Below, in pieces: positions 15,423 to 25,150 of a stretch of 64,000 bases of DNA (positions are counted from its first letter, which is position 1; the number at the start of each line of letters is the position of its first letter). Both the position numbers and the translations under genes were made by a program. Source of the stretch: Sphingopyxis sp. YF1 (GTDB lineage: Bacteria; Pseudomonadota; Alphaproteobacteria; Sphingomonadales; Sphingomonadaceae); the NCBI RefSeq assembly GCF_022701295.1, contig NZ_CP033204.1:1240001-1304000 (forward strand), given 5' to 3'. The notes beneath the pieces were generated by a model. It was not told where the DNA came from. It did not search any database and was given only the letters and a program-made list of their open reading frames with translations.

Positions 15423-16640
15423 ATGCCCCGACCCCCGCGCCTGATTTCGCCCGATGACCATCTGCAAGCACCGGCGCATCTCTGGCAGGCGCGCCTTCCG
15501 GCACGACTTCGGGATCAGGGACCCTATATCAAGCGGATGAAGGGCGCTGCCTATGACGCCGGGGGCGGCAATTTCCGCTTTCGCGAAACCGCCGACGGCG
15601 TTCCCGGCGACGTCTGGCATTATGACGGGAAACAGGTTCCGATCGTGAAGATCGCCGCCGCCGCCGGTTTCTATCCGCGCTCGTCGGTCAAGTTCGGGCC
15701 CAACACCTTCGACGATATTCGCGAAGGCTGCTACGACAGCAAGGCGCGGCTGGCCGACATGGACCAGGCCGGTATTCTCGCATCGGCCAATTATCCCAAC
15801 ATGTTCGTCATGTTCGCGGGCGAGCAGTTCAGCTTCGCCGCGGACAAGCCGCTCGCGCTCGAATGCATCCGCGCCTATAATGATTTCGTCATCGAAGAAT
15901 GGTGCGCGGGTTCGGGTGGCCGCCTGATCCCGATGGGCATCGTTCCGCTGTGGGACGCCGATCTCGCGCTCGCCGAGGCGCATCGGCTCGCGAAGCTCGG
16001 TTTCAAGACCATTTCCTTTCCCGAGGCGCCGCATCGCAACGGCCTGCCGTCGATCTCGTCGCGCTATTGGGACGGGCTGTTCGAGGCGATCGCCGACGCC
16101 GACATGGTCCTCTCGGTGCACATCGGCACCTCGCCGATGACGCTCGCAGCGCCCGACGCGCCCGCAGCGGTGGCGCACGTCGGCGCCTCCTACTATGTCA
16201 TGCACTGCCTGATGGAATTCCTCTGGTCGGGCGTCTTCGTGCGCTTCCCGCAGCTTCGGGTGTCCTTTGCCGAATCGCAGCTCGGGCTTGTCCCCTACAC
16301 GCTCGACCGCTGCGACTTCATCTGGGAAAACATCATCATCGATGGCGTCGCGACGGTCGATCAGCGCGCGCTGCCCGAAAAGCCGTCGCACTATTTCCGC
16401 CAGAATTGCTATGTTTCCTACTTTCGCGACCCGGTCGGGCTCGAAATGACGCAGCATATCGGCATCGACAATATCATGTTCGAAACCGACTATCCGCATC
16501 TCGACTGCGACTGGCCCGACTGCCTGACCGAGGCCGAAAAGATGGTCGCGCACCTGCCGCAGGATGCTCAGGACAAGATCCTGTTCGGCAACGCGCACCG
16601 GCTGTTCCGGCTCGACATCAAGGAACCCGCGCTGGCCTGA
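15423..16640 (+). CDS. Amidohydrolase-2 family metal-dependent hydrolase/decarboxylase
   Basis: 405 aa, the size of the ACMSD-like amidohydrolase-2 family (TIM barrel, one divalent metal). The N-terminal metal region reads ISPDDHLQAP (Asp11, Asp12, His13) in place of the usual H-x-H. Mid-barrel VHIGTSP supplies another His, and the C-terminal FETDYPHLDCDWPD holds the conserved catalytic Asp. RCDFIWENIIID and KILFGNAHRLFRL are also typical of this branch. Members decarboxylate aromatic acids, hydrolyse lactones or open rings. First gene of an operon with the AttH-like, PEP-mobile-domain and P450 genes, with operator C just upstream and a GAGAGAGGAAA ribosome binding site. The exact reaction is unknown. 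Confidence 0.82.
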   Translation: MPRPPRLISPDDHLQAPAHLWQARLPARLRDQGPYIKRMKGAAYDAGGGNFRFRETADGVPGDVWHYDGKQVPIVKIAAAAGFYPRSSVKFGPNTFDDIREGCYDSKARLADMDQAGILASANYPNMFVMFAGEQFSFAADKPLALECIRAYNDFVIEEWCAGSGGRLIPMGIVPLWDADLALAEAHRLAKLGFKTISFPEAPHRNGLPSISSRYWDGLFEAIADADMVLSVHIGTSPMTLAAPDAPAAVAHVGASYYVMHCLMEFLWSGVFVRFPQLRVSFAESQLGLVPYTLDRCDFIWENIIIDGVATVDQRALPEKPSHYFRQNCYVSYFRDPVGLEMTQHIGIDNIMFETDYPHLDCDWPDCLTEAEKMVAHLPQDAQDKILFGNAHRLFRLDIKEPALA

Positions 16641-16672
16641 GGCTCCGGACAGATTTGCAGCAGGAGAGGGCG

Positions 16673-17722
16673 ATGAAGTTCACCGCAACCGAGCGGATGG
16701 CGGCGCACAGCATGCCGGATTCGGACGAATATTTTCACCGGCCGCCCGATCCGCTGCCCGAGCGGTGGCAGGAAAACACGATGCTCGCGGCGTGGAATAT
16801 CGACGAGGGGCACGGCTTTCTGATCCATACCAAGCGCTGGCCCGCGAAGGGCGATCACGAGGCGCATATCATCGTCTTCGTCGATGGCATGGCCTCCTCG
16901 GCGATCCTGCACCGGCCGACGGGCAACACGCTGCGCATCAACGACGAGATTCCCGAACTGCTGTTCGAACCCGAAGTGCCGTGGAGCCGCTGGCGGCTGT
17001 GCGCCGAAATCGAGGGCGCGGGTGGCATCGGCCCGCACGGCTTCCTCGCCCACGCGCCGAAGGGCGACACGATCGGGGCGATCGACATCGTCATGGAAAG
17101 CGACCTGCCGGTCGCCGACTTCAATGCGGCGCTCGCCGAATGGGCCGAGACGCTGACCGCGGCGGGATCGCACTCGCACAATTCGGCGCAGGCGCACTAC
17201 GAACAGGGTGGCCGCTGGTTCGGCACGCTGCGCGTCGGCGACCGGACGGTGAAGACCAGCGGGCTGTTCGTGCGCGATCACAGCTGGGGCGAGCGCGTCG
17301 AGCGCGGCTTTGACTCGGGCGTATTCTGGACCGCCTCGTCGCTCGACAACGGCAATATCTTCTGCAACGCGATTGGCTTTCCGCAGCCCGACGGTTCGGC
17401 GATCGGCACCGGCATCCTCGTCAACCGCGACGGGGCTTTCCTCACCAGCCAGGTCGGCGGGCGGTTCACGCCGCGGCCGGGGCTGCTCAGCTACGACCGG
17501 TCGGAACTGACCTACGGCTTCGACACGCCCGTCGTGCTGACCGGCGAGACGCATGTCCACGTCCCCAAATATCTGCCGGGGTCGGGCTTCCGCCGGTATG
17601 ACAACAATGCGATATCGCGGGTCCGGATCGGCGAGCATGTCGGCATGGGGTGCCTCGAATGGGCCGCGGTGCTCGAAAAGCACCAGGCCGACGATCTCGA
17701 TCGCCTGCTCGAGGAGACATAG
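16673..17722 (+). CDS. AttH/CrtC-like lipocalin-fold protein (DUF7064/7065 type)
   Basis: 349 aa. The start at 16673 follows CAGGAGAGGGCG. The sequence is mostly beta-rich, with VKTSGLFVRDHSWGERVERGF; RDHSWG-x-R is characteristic of the hydroxyneurosporene-synthase/AttH-like superfamily. These have tandem lipocalin-like barrels that bind or hydrate terpenoids and other hydrophobic ligands. No signal peptide is seen, so it is probably cytoplasmic. It sits 32 bases after the amidohydrolase gene and 52 bases before the mobile-domain protein gene. In this setting a hydratase or isomerase step on a hydrophobic substrate is plausible, but the enzymatic role is inference. Confidence 0.65.
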   Translation: MKFTATERMAAHSMPDSDEYFHRPPDPLPERWQENTMLAAWNIDEGHGFLIHTKRWPAKGDHEAHIIVFVDGMASSAILHRPTGNTLRINDEIPELLFEPEVPWSRWRLCAEIEGAGGIGPHGFLAHAPKGDTIGAIDIVMESDLPVADFNAALAEWAETLTAAGSHSHNSAQAHYEQGGRWFGTLRVGDRTVKTSGLFVRDHSWGERVERGFDSGVFWTASSLDNGNIFCNAIGFPQPDGSAIGTGILVNRDGAFLTSQVGGRFTPRPGLLSYDRSELTYGFDTPVVLTGETHVHVPKYLPGSGFRRYDNNAISRVRIGEHVGMGCLEWAAVLEKHQADDLDRLLEET

Positions 17723-17774
17723 GAACCGCCCGGCCGACCGGCAAAGCCGGCGGCCCGGCGGGGGAGAGGATTGC

Positions 17775-19484
17775 ATGACGGTCGACAACTGGCTGCTTCA
17801 CGACACGCCATCGAAGCGCTTCCCGATCTATACGCGTTCAAACGCCGCCGAAGTGATGGGCGCGCCGGTGTCGCCGCTCGGCTGGTCGTACGTCTGGTCG
17901 GGCGCCTTTGGGCCGGGCACCGTGCGCGGCTATGTCGATTTCGGCGGTTTCGATGCCGGCGAGTTCGACGGGCCCGAGGATGTCTACGGCATCTTCGGCG
18001 GTTATTTCTATCTCAACATCTCGGTGATGTTCGTCGAGATGGAGCGCATGATGCCCGGCGGCGCGGCGCGGATGGCGGCGATGTTCGACAGCGGTCCGGG
18101 CATGCCCGCGCATGTCGCCGCCGACTGGCACGACAACCCGGCCTGCGGCGCGCGGATCGCGGCCAATGTCGCGCGCTTCATGGCGGGAGAGGTCCATCCC
18201 GACCTCGACATCCTGCACGGCGCCGCGCTCGAGCTGCGCGCGCAGCGGCCGGCGCTCGCGGCGATCCCGCCGGCAGAGATCGTCGCGCGGCTGCGCTCGA
18301 TCACCCCGCTGCTCGACCGCGCCGGCTGCATCCATGTCCAGATCGGACAGGCGGGCATGGTCGCGCTCGGCCAGCTCGCCGAGCTGCTGGCGGGTATCGG
18401 CCGGCCGGACGATCTCGCCCGGCTGGGGACGGGGATCGGCGACGTCGAGTCGGCCGACATCGCGTGCCAGCTCTGGACGATCAGCCGCCTCGTGCGCGGC
18501 TCGGACGCATTGAGGGCGGCGTTCGCGGCGGGCACCGACGGCGTGCTGGACCGCATCGCCGACCCCGCGTTCCACGAATTGTTCCGCCATTTTATCTACG
18601 ACCATGGCGCGCGCGCGACGAACGAATGGGACCTGATCTACGATACCTATGAAACCGCGCCGCACACCGCGCTGGCGCTGATCGACGCGATGGCGAAGCA
18701 GGGCGACGAGGCCGATCCGGTCGCGGCGCTGCATCGCAACGCCGCGCTGCGGCGCGCATGCCTTGCCGACATCCGGGCGCAATTCCCGGCGCAGGCCGAT
18801 GCGATCGACGCCGCCGCGCTGGCGCTCGCGACCTGGTTCGCGGCGCGCGAGCGGTCGAAGAATATGTGCGTCCGCCTCGTCCATGAAGCGCGCATGGGCT
18901 GCGAAGCGCTCGCCGCGCGCGGAATCGCCGCGGGCGCGCTCGACGAACGCCGGCAATTCTACATGCTCCTGTCGGGCGAACTCGACGCGTGGGCGGCCGA
19001 TCCCGCCGCCTTTTCCGATACGTTGCGTCGGCGGCTTGCCGATTATGCCGCGCTCGACCGGCTGGAGCCGCCATTCTTCATCGACGGCGAATGCCCGCCG
19101 ATCGCCGAATGGCCGCAGCGCGTCGAGCGCGCGATCGCCGCCGCCGCCGACGGCGATCGTCTGACGGGGGTCGCCTGCTCGCCGGGACAGGTCACGGGAC
19201 GGGCGCGGATCATCCTCGATCCGTCGGACCCCGGCGCGCTCGAACCCGACGATATCCTCGTGACGACGAACACCAACCCAAGCTGGACGCCGCTGTTCCT
19301 GGTCGCGGCCGCGGTGGTGACCGAGTTCGGCCTGTTCAACAGCCACGCCAGCATCGTTTCGCGCGAACTCGGAATCCCCTGCGTCGCGTCGGTCGAGGGC
19401 GCGACCGACCGGATCAGGGACGGGATGCTGCTGTGCGTCGACGGCGCCGCCGGCACGGTCGAGATTCTGGCGGGGGCGGCGTGA
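17775..19484 (+). CDS. PEP-utilising-enzyme mobile-domain protein without an ATP-grasp domain
   Basis: 569 aa. The start at 17775 follows GGGGAGAGG. The N-terminal 450 residues are helical and resemble the substrate-binding part of rifampicin phosphotransferase/PEP-synthase relatives (IYDHGARATNEWDLIYDTYE; RERSKNMCVRLVHEARMGCEALAARG). The C-terminal swivel domain (about 480-569) has LVTTNTNPSWTPLFLVAAAVV and GLFNSHASIVSRELGIPCV, with the phospho-accepting His524. There is no nucleotide-binding domain, so it must receive its phosphate from another protein; the PPDK-like protein (12373-14457) is the best local candidate. Architecture and size are like PpsA of phenylphosphate synthase (inference). 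Its stop overlaps the P450 start (TGATG). Confidence 0.72.
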   Translation: MTVDNWLLHDTPSKRFPIYTRSNAAEVMGAPVSPLGWSYVWSGAFGPGTVRGYVDFGGFDAGEFDGPEDVYGIFGGYFYLNISVMFVEMERMMPGGAARMAAMFDSGPGMPAHVAADWHDNPACGARIAANVARFMAGEVHPDLDILHGAALELRAQRPALAAIPPAEIVARLRSITPLLDRAGCIHVQIGQAGMVALGQLAELLAGIGRPDDLARLGTGIGDVESADIACQLWTISRLVRGSDALRAAFAAGTDGVLDRIADPAFHELFRHFIYDHGARATNEWDLIYDTYETAPHTALALIDAMAKQGDEADPVAALHRNAALRRACLADIRAQFPAQADAIDAAALALATWFAARERSKNMCVRLVHEARMGCEALAARGIAAGALDERRQFYMLLSGELDAWAADPAAFSDTLRRRLADYAALDRLEPPFFIDGECPPIAEWPQRVERAIAAAADGDRLTGVACSPGQVTGRARIILDPSDPGALEPDDILVTTNTNPSWTPLFLVAAAVVTEFGLFNSHASIVSRELGIPCVASVEGATDRIRDGMLLCVDGAAGTVEILAGAA

Positions 19485-20725
19485 TGACGGCGAGCGTTGA
19501 TGCGATCCTCTCGCCCGATACCTATGCCGATCCGGACGCGATGGATGCGCTGTTTACCCGGCTCCGCCGCGACGATCCGGTCCACCGCGTCGAGCATCCC
19601 GAATACCGGCCCTTCTGGGCGATCACCAAATTCGCCGATATCCAGGAGGTCGAGCGGCAGCCCGAGGCGTTCCTCAATGCCCCGCGCACCTTCCTGCGCA
19701 CGCTCGCTTATGAGGAGCGGGCGCGTGCGGCGACCGGCGGCAATCCCGCGCTGCTGCGCAGCCTCGTCTTCATGGATGCGCCCGACCACGCCAAATATCG
19801 CAAGCTGACGCAGGCGTGGTTCATGCCGGGACGGATCAGGGTGCTCGAGGAGGAGTTGCGCACGCTCGCCAAGGAGGTGATCGACGAGATGGCCGCGCGC
19901 GGCGGAACCTGCGATTTCGCGGCCGATGTCGCGCCCTATTACCCCGTGCGCGTCATCATGCGCCTGTTGGGCGTGCCGCGATCCGACGAGCCGCTGATCC
20001 TGCAACTGACGCAGGAAATCTTCGGGTCGGACGATCCCGACGTGCAGGCGGCGCGCACGATGACCGCCAGCCTCGCCGACACGGTCAAGGTCTTCGCCGA
20101 CTATTTCCGCGACCTCACCGCCGATCGCCGCCGCCATCCCGCCGACGATCTGGCGACCTTGTTCGCACAGGCCGAGATCGACGGCCGGCCGATGGCGGAC
20201 CATGAAAGCGTCTCCTATTACATCCTTGTCGCGACGGCGGGGCACGACACGACGAGCTCAAGCATAGCGGGCGGGTTGCTCGCGCTGATCAAGCATCCCG
20301 GCGAATTGCAGCGGCTGCGCGCCGACGCCTCGCTATGGCCCGGTGCGGTCGACGAGATGGTGCGCTGGGTGTCCCCCGTCCGCCATTTCTTCCGGACCGC
20401 GACCAAGGATTATGACCTGCGCGGCAAGCGCATCGCGGCCGGCGACAGCCTGATGCTGTGCTACCCCAGCGCGAACCGCGACGAGGAAGCGTTCGAAGAC
20501 CCGTTCGCCTTTCGCGTCGACCGGCCCGCGAACAGGCACATCGCCTTCGGCTACGGCCCGCACCTCTGCCTCGGCATGCATATGGCGCGCATGGAGATGC
20601 GGATCTTCTATGAGGAGTTGCTGCGCCGGATCGCCGATGTCGAATTGGCCGGCGATCCGGCATGGCTCGCCTCGACGAATGTCGGCGGGCTGAAACGTCT
20701 CCCCATTCGCTTCACCATGGCGTGA
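19484..20725 (+). CDS. Cytochrome P450 (module 1)
   Basis: 413 aa, a normal soluble bacterial P450. I-helix oxygen motif AGHDTTSSS, K-helix E-x-x-R in EMVRWVSP, and heme loop FGYGPHLCLGMHMARME with the thiolate ligand Cys362. The start overlaps the preceding stop as TGATG, placing it last in the amidohydrolase operon. The substrate-contact sequence PVRHFFRTA after the K helix and the HLCLGMHMAR heme loop are seen in CYPs acting on steroids, terpenes and fatty acyls in actinobacteria and sphingomonads. No ferredoxin or ferredoxin reductase gene is in the window, so electrons must come from elsewhere. Likely role: initial hydroxylation of the module's substrate. Confidence 0.9.
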   Translation: MTASVDAILSPDTYADPDAMDALFTRLRRDDPVHRVEHPEYRPFWAITKFADIQEVERQPEAFLNAPRTFLRTLAYEERARAATGGNPALLRSLVFMDAPDHAKYRKLTQAWFMPGRIRVLEEELRTLAKEVIDEMAARGGTCDFAADVAPYYPVRVIMRLLGVPRSDEPLILQLTQEIFGSDDPDVQAARTMTASLADTVKVFADYFRDLTADRRRHPADDLATLFAQAEIDGRPMADHESVSYYILVATAGHDTTSSSIAGGLLALIKHPGELQRLRADASLWPGAVDEMVRWVSPVRHFFRTATKDYDLRGKRIAAGDSLMLCYPSANRDEEAFEDPFAFRVDRPANRHIAFGYGPHLCLGMHMARMEMRIFYEELLRRIADVELAGDPAWLASTNVGGLKRLPIRFTMA

Positions 20726-20870
20726 GGCCGGCGCGGCGCTACGGTCGGCGCGGGTTTGGCCGCAAAAGCGTCGTGCGGCTGTTTGCGTCGCCGAAACAGG
20801 TCATCTGCCTCGGGGCAGCGGATATCTTTGATCTGTTCGCCCCTGGGCGGCCGATGGTTGACCTGACGAT

Positions 20871-22895
20871 GTGCGTGCGCGACAGCGACATCGATCATCC
20901 GACGGGAGCCTCGTCATCGTTCCGGAACTCAGGCGGCCTTCGACTGCATCCGACTACCGGGCCGATATCGACGGCTTGCGCGGCGTGGCGATCTTGCTGG
21001 TGCTCGCATGCCATATTCGCGTTCCCTTTTTTTCGGGTGGCTATGTCGGAGTCGACATCTTCTTCGTCATCTCGGGTTTCCTGATCACGCGCCAGCTTCT
21101 GCGCGAGCGGGACGGGCGCGGTCGTATCGACGTTGCGGATTTTTACGCGCGGCGCATCAGGCGACTGTTTCCCGCGCTTGCTCTTGTTGTCGCGGCGACC
21201 CTGGTTGCCGGTTTCGTGCTGCTCCTCCCCGACGAACAGGGCCCGCTTGCGCAGTCGGCCGTCATGTCGCTGCTCTTCGCTGCCAATATCCATTTCTGGC
21301 AGGCTGGAACGGGGTATTTTGATCCGGCGACCGTTCTGATGCCGCTCAAGCACCTGTGGACGCTGGGTGTCGAAGAGCAATTCTACGTCATCTGGCCGCT
21401 TGCGCTGTCGGGGCTGGCGGCGCTGTCGCGGCGACATAACTGGCGGGACACGACGGCTCTTGCGATACTGCTTTCAATCATATTCCTGTCGTCGCTCGCG
21501 CTTTCGATTGCGCTCGGCGCTTCGCGCGCCGCCTTTTTCCTGATCCCGTCGCGTGCCTGGGAACTCGCGGCGGGATGCCTGCTCGCGCTCGCGCGCCCGG
21601 TCGACGCGGGCGCCGCCCGCTGGTTTGGCCCCGTCGGACTGGCGGCGATCGTTGCGGCGGTCGCGACCTTCGGTCCACAGACGCCCTTTCCTTCGTGGCG
21701 TGCCCTGTTGCCCGTCCTGGGGGGCGTTGCGATCATCGCTGCGGGAATGACCGATCCTCGCGCGTTCGTTCCGCGCCTTCTGTCGACACGCTGGCTCGTC
21801 TGGTTGGGAACGATTTCCTATGGCTGGTATCTTCTGCACTGGCCCATGCTGGCATTCGCGCGCATCTTGTGGGGCGGTGAAATGCACGTGGTGCGCGATT
21901 CCGCGCTCGTTTTGCTGCCGTTGGCGCTCGCCGCGGCGATGCACCGATGGGTCGAAACGCCGGTAAGGATGCGGCGCGTCGCGGGCTTTCGCAGCAACGC
22001 CGCCACGATGACGAGCGGGGGTGTCTTGCTCGGCGCTGGTCTGACACTGGGCGCCGCGCTCTGGATCTCGGCTGCACAGCCAAGTCCCCCCGGATCGCTG
22101 CTCGCGCAATATCGTGAGGCCCGGCGCGGCGCGGCGCGGGACTTTCCCTTCTGCGACGGTGCGGCGCCATGCGAGTTCGGCGCGCCGCGCGGCAACCCGG
22201 CTCTGCTGCTATGGGGCGATTCGCATGCGGCGCAGCTTTCGCCCGCGCTCGATGTCGCGGGACGGCAGGCCGGTGTGCGTATCCTCGTGCGGACGAAGGG
22301 AGCCTGTTCGCCGGGCGGGTCTCCAGCGGGCGTTCGCGCAGCCGATCCGCGCTGGATGGCATGCGCCGCGTTTCTGGATCGCGTGCGGAACGAACTGCCG
22401 CTGTTGCAGCGCCGCGAAGGGGTGCGCGGCGTGCTTTTCGCCGGCGGTTGGGACGCGGCGCAGGCCGGATGGGACCGGGCGCTCGCGGCGGACATCGATC
22501 TGGCGCATCGTCGGATGCTGGCCGTGGTGATTGCGCGTGACGTCCCGCTTCATTCGAAGAACTTCCTCCGCTGCGCTGTCCGCCGCGGAGTGGCCGAGTG
22601 CGCAGAGCCAGGCGCGCGCATCATCGGCCGGTCGGCGGCGGTGGACAAGGCGATCGATGCCATTGTCGCGTCGCGCCCCGATGTCCGGATATGGTCGCCG
22701 ATAGATGCTTTGTGTCCGGGGCACCATTGCCCAGCCGCGATCGAGGGCCGACTGCTGTATCGCAATCAGGGGCATCTGACGCGCGCCGGTGCGTCGCGCC
22801 TTGCACCTTCCCTGCTGCCGATTTTGCCGGCGATTTCGGAGCCACGAGGCCAGCCGGAACCGCGCAGCAACCTTTCCGTTCGTCATCATCCATAA
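20871..22895 (+). CDS. Acyltransferase-3/SGNH (OafA/YrhL-like) membrane O-acyltransferase
   Basis: About 674 aa from a GTG at 20871; no better in-frame start with a ribosome binding site is visible. The acyltransferase-3 domain starts YRADIDGLRGVAILLVLACH (catalytic His) and continues FFVISGFLITRQLL, YARRIRRLFPAL and LKHLWTLGVEEQFYVIWPL over about 10 helices. The C-terminal third is a periplasmic SGNH domain with LLWGDSHAAQLSPAL (Ser) and LLYRNQGHLTRAGASRLAP, which takes the place of the DxxH triad. Such proteins transfer acetyl or other acyl groups to lipopolysaccharide, exopolysaccharide or peptidoglycan. The gene is monocistronic, converges with the CoA transferase gene and is probably not part of either catabolic module. 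Confidence 0.82.
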   Translation: MRARQRHRSSDGSLVIVPELRRPSTASDYRADIDGLRGVAILLVLACHIRVPFFSGGYVGVDIFFVISGFLITRQLLRERDGRGRIDVADFYARRIRRLFPALALVVAATLVAGFVLLLPDEQGPLAQSAVMSLLFAANIHFWQAGTGYFDPATVLMPLKHLWTLGVEEQFYVIWPLALSGLAALSRRHNWRDTTALAILLSIIFLSSLALSIALGASRAAFFLIPSRAWELAAGCLLALARPVDAGAARWFGPVGLAAIVAAVATFGPQTPFPSWRALLPVLGGVAIIAAGMTDPRAFVPRLLSTRWLVWLGTISYGWYLLHWPMLAFARILWGGEMHVVRDSALVLLPLALAAAMHRWVETPVRMRRVAGFRSNAATMTSGGVLLGAGLTLGAALWISAAQPSPPGSLLAQYREARRGAARDFPFCDGAAPCEFGAPRGNPALLLWGDSHAAQLSPALDVAGRQAGVRILVRTKGACSPGGSPAGVRAADPRWMACAAFLDRVRNELPLLQRREGVRGVLFAGGWDAAQAGWDRALAADIDLAHRRMLAVVIARDVPLHSKNFLRCAVRRGVAECAEPGARIIGRSAAVDKAIDAIVASRPDVRIWSPIDALCPGHHCPAAIEGRLLYRNQGHLTRAGASRLAPSLLPILPAISEPRGQPEPRSNLSVRHHP

Positions 22896-22936
22896 CGACG
22901 ATATGCACCGGGGCAGGGCGACCTTTCTCGTCGTCG

Positions 22937-25150
22937 CTACGAACCGGTCGCCGTTCCCCGGTGGGCATCGATCGCGGCGAAGACCGACGCTTCGGTCGGC
23001 TGGAGCGTCCCGCTCTCGACCAGCGCGGCGATCGCGTCCGCGTCAAGCCCCAGCCATTCGGCGACGACCTCGCGCGTCTGCTCGCCGATCAGCGGGGCGG
23101 GGCGCGCCGCGGGATCGGGGGCATCGGCGAAGGCGGCGGTGCGTCGTTCGGAGATGACCGGTTCGACGAGGTGCGGGTGCACGTCGGTGCGATAGGCGCC
23201 GCGCGCGCGGCAATAGGCCGAGTCCGGCAGGTCGCCGACACGCAGCATCGGCGCCGCGGCGATGCCCGCGCGCTGCAGGGCCGCCGCCGCCGCCATCGGC
23301 TCGCGCGCCGCGATCCAGTCGGCGAGCGTCGCGGCCTCGCCCGGCAACAAGGCGAGCACCTTGTCGTCGTCGCCGTCGTCGCGCGTCACCACGCACCATT
23401 CGTCGTCGCCCGCGGCGGGGAACATCGTCGACGCCGATTCGGCGGGGTTTCCTGCGGGATCGAGCAGCGCCGCGAACTGCGCGAGCATCACCTCTGCCTG
23501 CGACACGCTTGCCGCGCCGCCTCGGCCCGTGCGCCGCCGCCGGATGAGCAGCGCTAGCGCGCCAAGCGCGCTGATCCGTCCCGCGACATGATCGGGGTAT
23601 ACGGTGACCGCGTCGCTGAAGCTGTCGGGGTCGTCGGCGTAGCGCCACATGCCAGTGAGGCCCGTCGCCGCGCGCACGAGCGGGCCGTAGCCGAGCCGCT
23701 GCGCCCACGGCCCGGTCGCGCCGAAAGCCGAGCTGTCTGCGGTCACCAGCCGCGGATTGGTCGCCGCCAATATGTCGGCGCCCAGCCCGAGCGAATCCAT
23801 CGTGCCCGGCTTGAAATTGGACAGCAGCACATCGGCCTGGCGCACGAGGTCGAGGAACAGCGCGCGTCCCGCGTCGCTGCGCAGATCGAGGCCAAGGCTG
23901 CGCTTGTTCCGGTGCCCCGCCGCAAAGCTCGCCGACAGCCCGTAGGGCAGGTAGGATTGGCGCGTTCCGTCAGGAAAGGCGGTGCTTTCGATCTTGATCA
24001 CGTCGGCGCCGCCGTCGGCGAACATCCGCCCCGCTTCGGCGCCGACCACGATCACGCCGAGGTCGATCACCTTGAGTCCCTCGAAAGGTCGGGCGACATC
24101 CTCGCCGCCGGGAGGCGGGACGCCGGCCGCGCCGGCCGGGTGGTGCGGCCCCATGCGCACGCCGTCGATCGTCAGCATTCCGTCGGGCAGTTTGACCCTG
24201 CCGCCATCGGTCCGCGCGACGTCTGTCAGCACTCGCCGCGCCGCGGCCTGTTCGCTCGCCGCGAATTCGTCGAAGCTGAGCAGCGCGGCGATCGGCACCC
24301 CGTGCGCCTGGCCCTCGGCCTCAAGAAGCGCGCGCGTGCGCGTCGCAAAGAAGGCCGCAAGCGCGTCCTGCAGGGCTTCGGACTGCTGGCGGACGTTGAT
24401 CTTCGCGAACTCGGGCGCGGCAAAGGCTGCCGGTTCGCCCATCCAGCGGAACATGCCCTGCCACTGGCGCGGCGCGAGCAGGCAGATGCGGACCTGTCCG
24501 TCGGCGCAGGCGAAGATCGGATATTGGGTGCCCTTCGCGGGGCGGTCGCGCGACAGCAGGTGCGCCGGGCGCCCCATCGTCGCGCTGCCGTTGATACCAT
24601 ATCCGGGGTCGAGTGCCTGCATCGCGCCGTCGAGCGCCGAAAAGTCGATGCGGTCGCCGCGCCCCGTGCGCTGGGCGCGGTAACAGGCGGCCAGCACGAC
24701 ATAGGCCCCTTGCGCCGCCGCACACTGCCAGGCGAGCTCGCCGGGGGGCAACAGCGGCGCGCGGCCGCGGATGCCCGACCGCGACAGCGTCCCCGACAGC
24801 GCGTGGAGCACGGCATCGCTGGCCTGCCAGTCGCTGAGGTCGTTGCCGGTTCCGAACGGACTGACGTCCATCAGCACCAGCGCGGGTCGGGCGGCGGCGA
24901 GCGCGTCGCGGTCGATCGCTGCGCTCGCGGGCGCGACGATGATATCGGCGGCGCGCAGCGCGGTATTAGTCACCGGCCCCGCGTGGACGGTCTTGCCGGC
25001 ATTGGCTGCGATATCGGCGAACGCGCCCGTTGCGGGCACGAAGCGGTCGACGCGCGCGCCGAGTTCGGCAAGGTAGCGCGTGATCGGCGCGAGCGGGCCT
25101 TCGACCAGGTCGACGACGGTCAGGCCGGCCAGCGGGCGCTCCACGCTCAT
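22937..25150 (-). CDS. Double-domain family III (CaiB/BaiF) CoA transferase
   Basis: 737 aa, about twice the usual 380-400. The reading frame is open further upstream, but that part is antisense-like sequence over the GFA gene; the ATG at 25150 overlaps the GFA stop as ATGA and starts MSVERPLAGLTVVDLVEGPL. The first domain (about 1-350) carries ARVDRFVPATGAFAD and is divergent. The second (about 353-737) is canonical: FEGLKVIDLGVIVVGAEAGRMFADGGADVIKIES, NKRSLGLDLRSDAGRALFLDLVRQADVLLSNFKPGTMDSLGL. Enzymes of this family move CoA between acyl groups. The same fused arrangement occurs in several steroid and terpene catabolic clusters. It probably activates or recycles a pathway acid, and is expressed with the GFA gene from the operator at 25601. 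Confidence 0.83.
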   Translation of the reverse strand: MSVERPLAGLTVVDLVEGPLAPITRYLAELGARVDRFVPATGAFADIAANAGKTVHAGPVTNTALRAADIIVAPASAAIDRDALAAARPALVLMDVSPFGTGNDLSDWQASDAVLHALSGTLSRSGIRGRAPLLPPGELAWQCAAAQGAYVVLAACYRAQRTGRGDRIDFSALDGAMQALDPGYGINGSATMGRPAHLLSRDRPAKGTQYPIFACADGQVRICLLAPRQWQGMFRWMGEPAAFAAPEFAKINVRQQSEALQDALAAFFATRTRALLEAEGQAHGVPIAALLSFDEFAASEQAAARRVLTDVARTDGGRVKLPDGMLTIDGVRMGPHHPAGAAGVPPPGGEDVARPFEGLKVIDLGVIVVGAEAGRMFADGGADVIKIESTAFPDGTRQSYLPYGLSASFAAGHRNKRSLGLDLRSDAGRALFLDLVRQADVLLSNFKPGTMDSLGLGADILAATNPRLVTADSSAFGATGPWAQRLGYGPLVRAATGLTGMWRYADDPDSFSDAVTVYPDHVAGRISALGALALLIRRRRTGRGGAASVSQAEVMLAQFAALLDPAGNPAESASTMFPAAGDDEWCVVTRDDGDDDKVLALLPGEAATLADWIAAREPMAAAAALQRAGIAAAPMLRVGDLPDSAYCRARGAYRTDVHPHLVEPVISERRTAAFADAPDPAARPAPLIGEQTREVVAEWLGLDADAIAALVESGTLQPTEASVFAAIDAHRGTATGS

